Positions 1-11,247 of a stretch of DNA of 64,000 nt are shown here, piece by piece (the first letter of the stretch is position 1; each line of letters starts with the position of its first letter). The DNA lies in contig CM031616.1 of the NCBI GenBank assembly GCA_018398815.1, forward strand, positions 68,115,937 through 68,179,936, in the 5' to 3' direction. The position numbers were made by a program, and so were the translations under genes. Under the pieces are notes generated by a model that was not told where the DNA came from, did no database searches, and worked only from the letters and a program-made list of their open reading frames with translations. Source of the stretch: Conus ventricosus (taxonomy: Eukaryota > Mollusca > Gastropoda > Neogastropoda > Conidae).

Positions 1-60
1 ACCCCCCCCCCCACAAGCCACCACGCTTATGTTGGCATCCGTGTCAATTATGACCCTGAC

Positions 61-73
61 TTGACGTCAACCC

Positions 74-116
<43 letters not shown>
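61..116. repeat. Long poly(C) tract
   Basis: About 40 consecutive C. Similar G/C runs: 737-750, 25277-25299, 25759-25777, 26239-26252, 27140-27163, 33635-33651, 34688-34708, 37125-37149, 40009-40028, 42924-42943, 45990-46007. Confidence 0.9.
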
Positions 117-117
<1 letters not shown>

Positions 118-750
118 CATTTATACAAAGCCCACTTAAACCTTTTTGGTGACAAATTGATTTGGCCTTGGTTACCGCATTGACTTGGATGTTGATGTGA
201 ATGCACATTGGTTGACAATGTTTGTGTGTGATGTTTTGTGTGGCAGTGTGAACAAGCAGCAGCCTCCTAGACATTGGTTGAGAACCTTTCTGTGCTGGGA
301 CGATTTCAGGGATCTCCTTTTCCTGATCCCCGGCTGCTCATTTTCGTTTTGGTTGTTCTTTCCGTAAGGGGGAGCGGGGACAATCCTTAAGCTTCCAGGA
401 ATCTTATTCAAAACCATTTTGGTTCTGGCGCCAAGCTCTGGATGAGTTAGTGGGCACCTTTGTACTCAAGTTTGAACTTCTGGCTCCAAGGTAAGATCCC
501 ACCATCCTTTTTTGATATTCTGGTATTTGTTCGGACAGGTAAGTATGAATTTTTTTTTTTCTACTTAAAGTAGTTCTATGATATACTTGCCTGCCTAAAC
601 ACCCTCCCTCTTCCCTGCACTTTTGAAAAAGGGAGAAAATTGATTTGTTTTGGAGTGAAGAAACGTGTTGCTCAAGGGAGAGCACTCACGTACTCCTGTG
701 AGCGAGTAGAATGTGCTCCCTGTTCTCCACTTAATTGGGGGGGGGGGGGG

Positions 751-1581
751 CAGACCTGTTTACCCCTGTTTTGCCAATTAGTATTTCTGATTTCAAAATT
801 AGTAATTTTGAAAAAAAATCTGTAATCCAGCGCACAGCCGATTTTTTTGTTTGTTCATCTTTTCACTTGTAGCAAGGTGATTCACAATTTCTGTTGTCTT
901 GTTTCTCGCACAACTGTAGTTTTTTGCTATAGCAGAATCGGGGAATGCTGCTTTTACAACCTTCTTCAAAGTGTCTGCTGCCGACAGAGGCACGTTTAAC
1001 TTCACTAACGTTTCAGTCAACATGACCTCTGCTCTTGTCACATCAAGCACTTCAGGCTCGCTCTTGGTGGTTTTCGGCGTACTGCTAAAAAAACGCTGGT
1101 AGTTTCGGACACTTTTCTGCATCTTTTTTGGCACTGACATATTTTGTATGCTTCATTGACTTGCAATGTGTTTCAATGTCAAACTGACCTGAGTGACTGA
1201 TGTTAATGTCAGTCAGGCAGTACACACAGAATGCGTAATTATCGCCCAACGTCGAACGCTGCATTCCAGGCGTTTTCGTGTAACTGTCTTTGAACTTCTG
1301 CAACACTCTTGCTTTTTTTTCTTTGTGATCAGGCGCGCTTTTAGTATGAGCTCGCTTCGACGACGACGACGCCATCTTGAACGTACTGCAAATGTTTACG
1401 CGTTGCATTCTGGGAACCCGGATCCAGAGTTACTACAATCCACCGTTTCAAAACCAGCGCAAACACTTGTACAATTTTGCTGTTGTTTGATTTATTATTT
1501 TTCGTAATTTTTTTCCCGTTTCCGTAATTTCAATTTTTTTTCGTGATAATTACGAAAAAATCGTAAGGGTAAACAGGTCTG
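751..1581 (-). mobile_element. CAG-TIR DNA transposon remnant (hAT-like), internally deleted
   Basis: Perfect 15-bp terminal inverted repeats CAGACCTGTTTACCC lie at 751-765 and 1567-1581. Subterminal TTACGA/TCGTAA-type repeats resemble those of the elements at 16041, 33687 and 62475. The left flank has been replaced by a G14 tract, so the target duplication is not visible. It contains the N-terminal part of a transposase on the minus strand and no catalytic core. Confidence 0.75.
799..1408 (-). pseudogene. Transposase N-terminal zinc-finger fragment (BED/C2H2-like), frameshifted
   Basis: The 5' part (about 1375-1085) reads MASSSSKRAHTKSAPDHKEK and includes a C-X2-C...H-X5-H finger (FCVYCLTD...HCKSMKH). 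The second part (about 1085-799) continues in another frame with a helical segment, LNVPLSAADTLKKVVKAAF. The frames switch at an A7 run (plus strand 1086-1092); six bases there would join them. The LSAAD...FPDSAIAKNY..ARNKTTEIV pattern is typical of N-terminal regions of hAT-like transposases. No DDE or dimerisation domain follows; the reading ends near the left terminus of the element. Confidence 0.6.
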
Positions 1582-1582
1582 C

Positions 1583-2880
1583 ATAGTGGCAGAAAAGGCA
1601 TTTGTTTGGACAGGTAAGTATATCCTAAAACTACCTTTAGTGGGAAAAACCCTTTTTCATATTTTATTTAGAAATATATTTCTGCATTTGGCAGATTTCT
1701 CAGAGCCAAGTAGGAAAAATCATACAAGTAAACAGCTCTGATATCATAAATATTTCATAGTTTTTCAGTGTGTGTAAGTGCAGGCACAACTCGAAGACGA
1801 TGGATCAGCCACTGCATGAAAGGGCGCCCCAAACATTTGTTTAGTCCAAATTCTGGTCTGCTTGGAATAGATCAATAAAATGTATCTTAATCTAATACGT
1901 ACTTCTTCCTCATTTCCTCCATTTACACACACACACACACAGAGCAGAAAGAGAGGCAGAGAAACTACTGAGAAGCAGTTACACTTTTTTGTGTTTCCTT
2001 TCAACTGAAAGTGTATTTTAATATGATCAGTTCTCAAATAGACAAAATCAATGAACATTTCCTCTCAGAAATAACACCAAGTGAATTCCTCCAGCAAAAT
2101 CCAGTCAACTTTTAATTCCATGCTTTTGCAGAAGATGTCTGATGACTTCATCCAATCGTACCTGAACCATTTACTGTTGGCAGGTCACTCTCTGCTTCGG
2201 ACCAACATGTTAACAGCCACATTTCTGGCTATTCAACCGACTTCAAATGAGTAGGTGGGAGTATGAAATGAAATTTGAAAAAAAAAAGCCTCTAGTTTCC
2301 AACCTTGAGAAGAATTTGTGTACATGAGCCAAAACAGCGTAATGGGTGTCCACTTCCGAAATAAGGCGGTTTTGAGTTCAAGTCTAAATTTAATAAACTG
2401 GCATACACTGTGTTCGTTTTAGTGTTGTCATGATTTCACATCAATTTTTCAAGTTAAAAACATGAAGATAGGAAATTAATCGTCACTAAACTCAACATCA
2501 GAAGGAACTCTGGGTTTTGGGTTGTTTTTTTGTCTACCAAATAAGCCAGCCTAGCAATTTTACCTATCTAACCTCAACTGTCTATACAGAAATTTAGAAA
2601 AAAAAATTGTGTAATCAGCCTCACATTTTATGAAGGTTATACACACGCGATATCATGAACCGATTGCAAATTATTGTTCCGACACTCTCTTCACAACAAG
2701 ACCACTCAAGAGCTTCCCCACTCCTACAGTGATGATGTTTCTGACACACCTAAGTAAAATCATTTAGATAGGAGAAATCCCCAACAGAGATGAGAGAACC
2801 TCATGCTCTTGTGAAATTATAAACAAAATCACAATCTCCCCATTTCTCACCCTTTTTTTTCAATTAAAATTTTATAATTA
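1583..2880. other. No gene recognised; AT-rich sequence
   Basis: Short (CA)n at 1926-1941, otherwise unique-looking. No supported coding exon on either strand. Confidence 0.5.
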
Positions 2881-2884
2881 TAAA

Positions 2885-3100
2885 ATACAAATGTAAAAGC
2901 CTACTGATTGTGATTGACAATCTATCTTTTTATTTATTCAATTTTACACTTCTTGGTAATACAAATGTAAAAAGCCTCTTGTTTATAGTTTATATATATC
3001 AATTGTGATTGACAATCTTATATTTTTATTTATTCAATTTTACACTTCTTGGTAATACAAATGTAAAAAGCCTATTGTTTATAGTTTATATATCAATGAA
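2885..3100. repeat. ~96-bp tandem duplication
   Basis: About 2.2 copies of a unit containing CAATTTTACACTTCTTGGTA and GTGATTGACAATCT occur in an AT-rich region downstream of SRSF7-like copy 1. Confidence 0.8.
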
Positions 3101-3458
3101 TTGGGTAAAACATGAACATTTCACGCTGTGTGCTTTTAAATACCTTCCACCTAACATTAAAACTCCGATGTAATTTTTTAAAACTTGAAATTTTGATTGC
3201 TCCAACATAAAAATGCCACATATTCGTTGTTCTATGCTACTTCCGTCAAAAATACCATCTATATCATTGGAAAAAATAAATTTGTCTCCCAATAGCTGAC
3301 AACTAAAACTAAACACAAAATGTGATTGCATCCATTCATCAGTAGAAGTAAAAACATGAGGCTTTGTGTTTTCACACTGACCGAAGTATTTGAGTGAAGG
3401 GAAAGTTAAAAAGATAAACAAATGAATAAACACGTATTTTTCAATTCTAAGAACTGTC

Positions 3459-3464
3459 TTTATT
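3459..3464 (-). promoter_or_regulatory. Possible polyadenylation signal AATAAA for SRSF7-like copy 1
   Basis: AATAAA reads on the minus strand about 790 nt after the stop codon. The region is AT-rich and other AATAAA matches occur by chance, so this is only a candidate end. Confidence 0.25.
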
Positions 3465-4253
3465 TCTAACAAACGTGTATGTATTCTTGTTACACCTTCT
3501 AAAGGAAATGGACACTTTTTTGTGCTTTAACTCACATAACTTTCTCCCATCATAATCTGGTGTGGATTAGTAACTGAAACATTTTCCTCAATACCAACCA
3601 TCATGAAAAAATGCAAGTCATCATGATCATTGATGCAAAAGCGAAAAAAAGTGTCACTGTGTTTACACGCCTCATTTACACCTATACACATTATGGGAAA
3701 CACTGGTGATTAACACGAAACGTTCACAACACACCAATGAAACAAAATTACATATAGAAAGAAAAAAAAAAAACATGGTTAAAAAAAAAAGTGAATGCGA
3801 ATCAGAAAATCTGCCTAACAGTTCAATGTGAACTTTAAAGAAATAAAACAGAAAAAGAAAAGAAATAACAAAACACCAAAATTCCACATGACTGAAAAAT
3901 CTGCATCTTTTCGTGTTGAGAGCACACATCTGCAGGATTCTTCAAGAAGGCCTTAAAGTCTGTTGCTTTCCCCTTTTCATTGTGTGGTGTCAGTTATCCT
4001 CTCTTGTCCCACCAGCAATGAATGAACAAAGATGGAGAACAAGATGCCTAAGAATGCTTAAACATGTACCATATATGGCCTGTCACAATCTTTACCACAT
4101 AAACAACACAATGAGTAAATTTCCGTCGCTCGTTTCAACAAAATACAGCTAATAAAGATGACAAATTTCACAAAAGAAGACGGTCTTCTATTGTAGACAA
4201 GTGGATTAGCGACTGGCGACAGAGCCCACAAAACACAGGACAAGTCCACCGCT

Positions 4254-4341
4254 TTAGTTGTCACTGTTGTAGGCATTGTTGACAGAGTCCCTCCCTCGTG
4301 ATGCCGATCGGGAATGAGAACGTCTCCGCTGGTCAGGGGTC
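4254..4341 (-). CDS. SRSF7-like: SRSF7-like copy 1, terminal coding exon
   Basis: The acceptor is CTTCAG (4342-4344). It encodes [20 protein letters not shown] and then VNNAYNSDN with TAA at 4254-4256. The 3' UTR continues toward lower coordinates; a possible AATAAA lies at 3459-3464 on the minus strand. Confidence 0.85.
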
Positions 4342-7300
4342 CTGAAGAACATCAAATCATGAAGAGTTCTTCATGTCATCCAATACATTAAATCCAGAAC
4401 AGGTTTTTGTTGTTGCTGTTGTTGTGGTTATGTTTGGTTTGGTTTGGTTTGTTTTTTGTCCATTTCTTCCATTACACACTGGGAAAGTAGCCGACTCAAA
4501 AACATCTGACAAAGGCCGGGAGGGGGGTTTCCAGGGCTGGCTAGGTCCTGGCGAGGTTCTGGGGCAACGCTCTGATGGAGAGTCAAGGGTTTGAAGCCCC
4601 CGCCCCGGAAGAAATGAAATTTTGTTGCTGCTGTGGGGGAGAATGTGGCCAACTTCAAAGTGGGTCAGCCTGTGGTCTACCTCAGCAATGGTGCCTTCGC
4701 TGACTATAAGGTAATGGAACTACAGCGAGAGGAGCCTTATATATATATATATTCAATTATAAACAAAGCTTGTTCTTATGTCTTAGATTGAAGAAATGGG
4801 CGGAGATAAGCATTCATATCTGCAGTGGTAGATAATTCTGCCTAACTAACAGTATGTGCTTGAGTGGGTAAATGGGGAAAATAAAATAAACGCTTCTCAA
4901 AATGAGCATGTCACATGTATAACACCGGATGAAAATTCTACCAATTCCATGACATAAAAAAATGACAAAGTGAGCTGACACACTGGCTTGAGAACAAGAT
5001 ATGAAATATCTCTTTCTAAATAAAAAAAGGCCAGGGTCCAAGAGCCGGCCGCCTAGGCCCCATGGAGTCCAGGGCACACGCTCAGGCGAGGGATCCAGGG
5101 GGCTGGGTGAAACGGAATCTAAGCAGTTTTTAGTACTGTTTCGTGGTCTCTCATCATAGGCTAACTACTGTGCAGGAGGAAGCAAAGAAACCAAAAGAAA
5201 ATAACAGTACACACACACAAACAGCACACACACAGAGTAAAATTCAATAAATTTCCTGAAAACAAAAAAAGAAACAAACAACAACAACAAAGAAAAAAAA
5301 AGATGTCTGTCTTAGCAGTCATACCTGGCAATGAAAGAACAACATTCTTTATCATGGATACAATCTCACTTCTGTTAATTAACCAAGCCAACCACAAGAG
5401 GTAAATGTGACATATTACTCATCTGGGCAGTCGCACCATCAAATCCCCCCCCAAAAAATCCATGTACATGTGTATTATTGAGGGAAACAAAATTTGATCA
5501 AGAAATTTAGTCGGTTCTGATTGTAGTCCAGCACTCCTGAAGCTTCAACGTATTTCTTGGAGTGCAAATGTTCAAAGACCATTCTTAAAACCACGATTGG
5601 CATAGTTCACCTCTTTTCAACAAAGTGAAAAAGTAATAACTAGCAACGGCTAGTTCACTTTCTGATAACAAGACCAAAAACCGATGATCGAAATTGCTCA
5701 CTTGTGTAGTTTTTTCCCAGTCTAATCAGAAACATTTGAGAATTGTGCCCTCCTCAAACATCTCGTCCTGATTTACGATTTGTGACATCCAAGACATCAT
5801 ATTTTCCCTTCAAAAGAAGCCTCTGCATGATCCACAATCAGAAAAATAGTTGAACAAAACCTGCATTTATCTACATACCTGCCCAGCACTGACATGCCCC
5901 ATTCCTGAAGCAGACTGCAGCTTCCTTTCAGAGTAGGAGAGCTCTCACATCCTTCACCGTCTTTAGTATGCACTTACCTGAGCTTAGTTACGCCGAAAAC
6001 CCATCGGCAAGGTAAGTAACTCGGTAATTTGAACATGGTTACCCAATTTAAAAATTAATTTAAAAGAGAGGAAAGGAAATGGTGAAATGAAAATAATTTT
6101 TAAAATTCCTACGAATATATATGTTGCTATATCATAAGTTTGAAGAATATCATATGAGCCATTTACTCGGGGAAAAAAAAAATCATCTTCAGAACGTTCT
6201 TCCGAATCATACCTGGAACATCATTCCAGTCGAAATCTAGGTCACTCTAAGCTTCATTACCCAGCACTTTCACTAAGTCTTATGCCGTAAATCCTACAAA
6301 TCACAGTATCTTCATCACTAAATCTCGTTATAGAACGGCAGAAATCAAGGTTAGCGATGGCGAAAAACAGCATTTCAACCACAAAACTTTAAAAATTCGT
6401 AACTCGAGAACTACGGCACGTATCGACTCGTGGTTTTTTGCAAACGGAAGTAAATGGCCACAGGAAGAAGGAAGTCACGTTCTCGCGAGACTTCCTTTTC
6501 TACGAGAAATATGGCGGCGCCCATTGTTGCCACGTGTTTTACCGGCGCGGCAGTTGCTGAGCGTTTTGGCCGTGTGATTTCCGGTTGGGCACTAGCGGGT
6601 TCTCGCCTGTCAAGAGGGTTAACCTGTCCAAACAAAGCAACCAAAGTCATGCAGCGCAGTTCAGTTCAGGATTACATGGCACAGTGTGGTACTGGACACC
6701 AGATGTTCAAGTCTACTCCCAGTACAGAGACTCTCCTCCATGTCTGCCCACACTGATCTACTCTAAACCACCATTCAGCATGCCAGGTACCTGCCTATCA
6801 ATCAGTATTCCCACTGGCATTTTCTGAACCGTGATTTTCATTCTGAGAGCTACTATTTTTAGAACAGGTTTTCCCCACAACAATGATCAACTCTTACTGC
6901 TCATGCTTACTCTACTCACCTGCTGCGGCTCTTGCTGCGGGTGGGAGTTCGGCTCCTAGAACGGCTGCGGGTGTAGCGGCGTCCACGAGAACGGCTCCGG
7001 GAACGACTCCGGCTATAGGATCTGTTACATATTCATTCTTGTGTTACTTTTCCCTTCATAAATCAAACGTTTCACCTGATTGCTTAACTTTACCTACATG
7101 CTAAAAGGCAGTTTTACTTAAAAACTGTACATTATCATTATGCTGCCAAACTCGATAACTGTACATAATTATTATATTGCCTAACTCGAAAATAGACAAG
7201 AGGATATCACCAGCTACTTTGTCAAACCCATCACAAACTTAGAGCTAGATTAGAAAATTAAAAAGCTTAAAACAAAGAGATTAAGAAGCAATTGCAAACT

Positions 7301-10300
7301 GAAGGACCTTTTACGACAGTTGAAAGCAGTACTTAGTTAACTGACAAACATGATACAGAAAGCACAATGGCACAGTGATCTTACAAATCTGAATCAATAC
7401 TTACAGCTAAATGAACTAAATTGAAAATAAAAATGAACAAAAAATCCCACCCATGCCACTCTCCCTTAACCCTATTATTCCCAACTATTCAAAAACAACA
7501 TGAACCAAAACAACACGTCCTTGCTCTGATCTCGGACTATTTTCATCTGGCAACACAAAACCAAATACTGCTAAAACTTCAACAAATCATGAAAAACAAT
7601 AAGCCAGGATGTACTTTAAGCAATGGCCATGGCTTTCACTTTAGTTGCTTAATAAAATCTGTGCCTGATCTTTACCTTGGAAGGCAAGCTCATATAACCA
7701 ATCATAATTTAGAGGTGTACTCAGTGTTTATCACTATGTCAAGCCTACTCAATGTTCATCATAATGGCTGGTCTACTTAATGTTCATCACTATGTCAAGT
7801 CTACTCAATGTTCATCACCACGTCATGTCTACTTAATGTTCATCACCAATGTCAAGTCTATGTTCTGTTCATCACCATTTCAAATCAACACAATATTCAT
7901 CACAGCGTCAAGTCGACTCAATGCTAATCATTGCATCAAGTCTATTCAATGTTAATAACTATCTCATATCCATTCAAGTTTCATCACTATGTCATCTCTA
8001 GTGCATATTCATCATTATGTCAACATTATCCAGTTTTCATCACTGTCAAGTCTAGTTCATATTCATCACTTTGTCAAGTCTACTCAATGTTCATCATTTC
8101 GTCAAATCTACTCGATGTTCACCACTATGTTAAGTTGACTGAATTATCAATATTTCATCACAATGTCAACTTCATCATGATGTCAAGTCTACAAATGTCC
8201 ATCACTAAGTCCAGTCACACTATTCATCATGATGTCAAGTCTGATGTTCATCACTATGTCAAGTCTATTCAACATTCTTCACTGCCATGTCTTCTCAATG
8301 TTCATTACAATGTCATGTCTATTCAAAATTCATCACTATGTCAAGTCTACTCATGTTCATCATAAGGTCTGATCTACTCAATGTTCATCACTATGTCAAG
8401 TCCACACACAATCCCATGGACTCCTGAAAAGTGAAATTTAAAAAAAAAACACACTTACACACCTAATTTTTCATGACTACATTTTGTTATTGTTATGAGA
8501 GATCTTTTTTCCCTTTTATTTTTCTTTGGGTGGACTTTTCTAGTTTTCTTCTAAATCTTCAGTGTTCCATGGACATGCCAGTTTCACCAGAATCAAAATG
8601 ATCAGTTTCCACCAAATTCAGGCCCTCTTCCATCAGTCAAATGCACGGTTTTGGAAACTACCAAAAGCAGTTTAAAACCACAAGAAAACCACGCAATCAG
8701 TAGATAACGAGATTTTGAATTATCACACTCTGTTCCATACAAATCAGTAGCCTTCTGCATGATATAGCAGAATATGGGTCAACGTATGCTGGGTTCATGG
8801 AACATACATCACCACTGACATCTGCCTATTCCAAAACACTAGAGAGGGGAAAAATACAACAAACCAAACAGCCAGTAATATTATCCAACACACCACCATG
8901 GTGCACTAATATTTCTTAACCTTCACCCATGAACTGCACTGCTAATCATCACTGCAATCATCTTTCCCAACCAATGACTGTTAACTGATACACTGACAAG
9001 GGAAAAGCAAACACTTTTTTTTTGCGGAACCACAAAATAGACTTGAATCATTTTGCGTGAAAATGTCTTTCAGTTTTCTTTCGTTTGTTAAGTGTTTATT
9101 GACTAATTTAAAATAGAACTGTTTCGAAAACACTGTACAAATATTTTAAAAAAGACTTTATAATGCAACAATTTGGAGCCTTTACCGAACAACTTTTTTC
9201 CTCCAATCATGGCTAGGATAGAACGGGAGCAATTTCATTTTTCTTTTTTCAATTTACTTATGAAAACTTTTTTATTTAACTTTTAATGAAATTATATACT
9301 TACTCAAAAAACAAAACAAAAAAAAAAGAAGGGGAAGGAGATAATATAAACATTTCTAGCACCCCATGATAAGGTTATCAGCAGACTCGTAATAGAAATT
9401 TTGACTACATCTGAACCGGCTAAAGAAACAAACAAAAAAAAAAAACAGAATACAAAAACAAAAAAAAATGATCACTGCATTTAACTTACGCAAAGACAGC
9501 TGTCAATCTTTTCATGAGAAGGCTGAATCTCAAAGTTTCTGATGCAGTGATCTGATTGATCTGATTCTGTCTGCTGAGTTGAAAGGATGAGCCGTTCTCC
9601 ACATGAGGAGGCTGAAAATCGGTTCATGTGACGGTCGAACGGCTGAGTGTGTCTGTCTCTACTCAAAATCTGTTGAGGGGGTTGATCTCTCAAAAGGTAA
9701 ATCTCTTTTTTGTTGTATGTCACATGATGGCTAGTCGACTCATTCCATCTGTGTGGTGTGGTGGTGGAAAGGTTGGATCGAGAGATAGATGGGAAGCGGG
9801 CGACTCAACTCGCGGGCTGATTCAAATCTAAAACGCTGGCCCCGATGGTTGAAAAAAATTCAAGTTGGCAGTCGCCTGCTGTCATACGGATGGCTTATCG
9901 CTAGGTTGCAATGTCTGCAAAGCATGGACAGACAGTCATGAAACAAACATAGTCAATGTGCATTGTACCGAGACTACTACACAAAATGAACAAATCACAT
10001 GCATGCGCAGACATGCACATTCGCAGTCTCTCTCGTCTCTCTTGTTCTCACATCATGGAAGTGAAAATAAACTTCACAAATGTTATAAAACAAACTCCTC
10101 AGCTTCAAATAAACAGCTCACAAAATACAAACAAAACCATCAACTTCCAAACTCACATTCAAATTCACAGAAGAATGATTTGCAAGAGATGCTCTCTCTG
10201 GAAGCCAGTGCATTGAAATAAAGATGTCCATCTATCATTGCTCCATTCAGCAATATGTCAATTATGACTCCAGAACGATGCCTTACCCAGACTGTCAACA

Positions 10301-11236
10301 ACAACAAATGCCACAGATCCATGTTTTTAATCAAATGTGAAAACAATTATAAAGATCAGTACAGCAGAAAAAGAGCCTACAAACCTGCGACCGGATCTGC
10401 GTCCACCCCTGCTGTACTTGTGGCAATCATAGGCATAATGGCCACGGTCCCCGCACTCGTAGCACCGATCGTCCGGATGGAAAGCCCGACGGGATGATCC
10501 TCCTCCTCCTCCTCCTCCCCCACCTCCTCTCATCCATGGCTTGGGACGCACTCGGCCTGTCGAATGCTCCACACGCACACGGTTTCCACAGACCATCCTG
10601 TGTGTTCCAAGTGTTTATGTTGTCAATATATCAACAAAACACAACTCGGAAATCAGCTGCTCTTCTACTTAAAATTTTTTTTTTTCATGAAGGCATAAAT
10701 GGTAAACATAGTGATTTTCTAAGATACCTGAAGGGAAAAAAATGACTGTGAACAAAGGCCCTTTGACGACATAACAAATACAAGTAAAAACCAAATTATA
10801 GAAGTTTTTTGCTTTTTGACGCACTAAAAGTTGCTTTACAACAAAAAAAAATTAATTAAAGTAGATGTCCTTAACACAAAAACGATATCCACTGATTAAA
10901 CTTGTGAAGAAGACATATATTTCAAAGCCAAAGGATAAATCGTCCAGTTTATATTAAAACCCTCAATGATAAAAAATACTGTATCAAGACTTTTGTTTTA
11001 TGCTGATGTACCCGGAAACAAACTTACGTTCCATCCAAAGCACGCACGGCATCCTCTGCATCTCTGTAATCTTCAAACTCTACAAAAGCAAAACCAGGTG
11101 GGTTTCTAGCCACCCACACATTACGCAAATGTCCGTAATAACTGAAGGCTCTCTCTATCTCCTTTTCAGAGGCGTCTGGAGGCAGATCACCCACATAGAT
11201 CTTGCCTTCGACGCTGGAACTTCGATTTCGTGACAT
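4254..11236 (-). CDS. SRSF7-like: SRSF7/9G8-like SR splicing factor, copy 1 (4 coding exons)
   Basis: SR proteins of this family bind exonic enhancers through an RRM and recruit spliceosome components through a phosphorylated RS tail in the nucleus. I joined exons 11236-11028, 10597-10385, 7021-6920 and 4341-4254. The lengths (209+213+102+88) sum to 612 nt, 203 codons plus stop, with no frame break. Residues about 11-80 are an RRM with RNP2 IYVGDL and RNP1 GFAFVEFE. A Gly10 run follows, then a CX2CX4HX4C knuckle ([14 protein letters not shown]), which distinguishes SRSF7 from SRSF3. The C-terminus is an RS domain ending [10 protein letters not shown]. Every intron has GT and AG ends. The ATG at 11234-11236 is the first Met after a 3' splice site at 11247/11248, so a noncoding 5' exon is likely further upstream. 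It could be named Rbp1-like or x16 in other schemes; family assignment is firm, ortholog naming less so. Confidence 0.9.
4618..4710 (+). pseudogene. Orphan exon-like fragment of an MDR/quinone-oxidoreductase gene
   Basis: The frame ending at 4710 reads [20 protein letters not shown] then [10 protein letters not shown], followed at once by a good donor (AAG|GTAATG). The pattern ([21 protein letters not shown]) resembles the N-terminal catalytic domain of the zinc-free MDR family, such as ZADH2/prostaglandin reductase 3. A TGA lies in frame at 4615-4617 and there is no convincing acceptor. It is antisense to the SRSF7-like gene, inside its last intron. Probably a captured or decayed exon; the match is from memory of the family. 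Confidence 0.4.
4735..6399. other. Intron of SRSF7-like copy 1; nothing further recognised
   Basis: Starts with an (AT)n tract at about 4738-4752. No coding exon supported. TACCTGAGC/GGTAAGT-like strings near 5970-6015 are isolated. Confidence 0.4.
6400..6620. promoter_or_regulatory. CpG-rich promoter-like patch inside SRSF7-like copy 1 last intron
   Basis: The surrounding DNA is AT-rich, but this patch has many CpGs, the palindrome TCTCGCGAGA (6481-6490), a YY1-like ATGGCGGC (6511-6518) and an E-box CACGTG (6531-6536). TCTCGCGAGA and ATGGCGGC motifs are characteristic of TATA-less housekeeping promoters. A plus-strand frame opens at the ATG at 6511 ([20 protein letters not shown]...) and stays open to 6756, but I cannot recognise it or assemble later exons. 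It could be an internal promoter or a nested gene start. Confidence 0.4.
6920..7021 (-). CDS. SRSF7-like: SRSF7-like copy 1, RS-domain exon
   Basis: The exon is 102 nt, with acceptor TAACAG and donor GTGAGT (6914-6919). It encodes [16 protein letters not shown] followed by a [22 protein letters not shown] tail. The phase matches both neighbours. Copy 2 has the same length and almost the same sequence. Confidence 0.9.
7730..8410. repeat. 28-bp minisatellite, copy 1 intron
   Basis: Degenerate tandem units contain TCACTATGTCAAGTCTACTC plus AATGTTCA, roughly 24 units. It occupies the intron between the RS exon and the zinc-knuckle exon, as does its counterpart in copy 2, so the array predates the duplication. 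Many units are mutated. Confidence 0.9.
9490..9611 (-). other. Candidate poison cassette exon of SRSF7-like copy 1
   Basis: This 122-nt block has a TTTTCAG acceptor (9612-9614 on the minus strand) and a GTAAGT donor (9484-9489), and both are kept in copy 2. Spliced onto the zinc-knuckle exon it hits an in-frame TGA (reading ...QKL-stop), and its length is not a multiple of three. SR-protein genes are known to carry such nonsense-mediated-decay exons for autoregulation, in mammalian SRSF7 in the corresponding intron. Inclusion is inferred; no transcript was available. A downstream acceptor (TTTCAACTCAG) would give a shorter exon without that stop. Confidence 0.5.
9802..9950. other. Highly conserved intronic block of SRSF7-like, copy 1
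   Basis: About 145 bp are almost identical to 42096-42245 (I see one substitution before the last few bases), while neighbouring intron sequence has diverged. It lies between the candidate poison exon and the zinc-knuckle exon. It is probably a splicing-regulatory element or recently gene-converted; there is no clear ORF. Confidence 0.6.
10385..10597 (-). CDS. SRSF7-like: SRSF7-like copy 1, RRM end and zinc-knuckle exon
   Basis: The acceptor is CACACAG and the donor GTTTGT (10379-10384, weak). It encodes the last RRM strand (CGNRVRVEH), a basic linker, a Gly10 tract made by a GGA/GGT-type repeat, the CCHC knuckle and the start of the RS region. The Gly tract is longer than in copy 2, and the linker as a whole is about six residues longer. 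The exon ends in phase 2 (CGC AG). Confidence 0.9.
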
Positions 11237-11247
11237 CACTCCTCTTT
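11028..11247 (-). CDS. SRSF7-like: SRSF7-like copy 1, exon with start codon and RRM
   Basis: The exon begins after TTTCAG (acceptor at 11248-11250) with 11 nt of 5' UTR; coding starts at 11236. It encodes almost the whole RRM (both RNP motifs) and ends GGAAC before GTAAGT (11022-11027), splitting a Thr codon. The matching exon of copy 2 is nearly identical in protein (N/Y, V/A, P/A and Y/N changes). Confidence 0.9.

Noticed and set aside
7730..8410. Possible CRISPR-like or satellite array with spacers
   Set aside because: Units are contiguous without unique spacers, in an intron of a eukaryotic gene; it is a decayed minisatellite.
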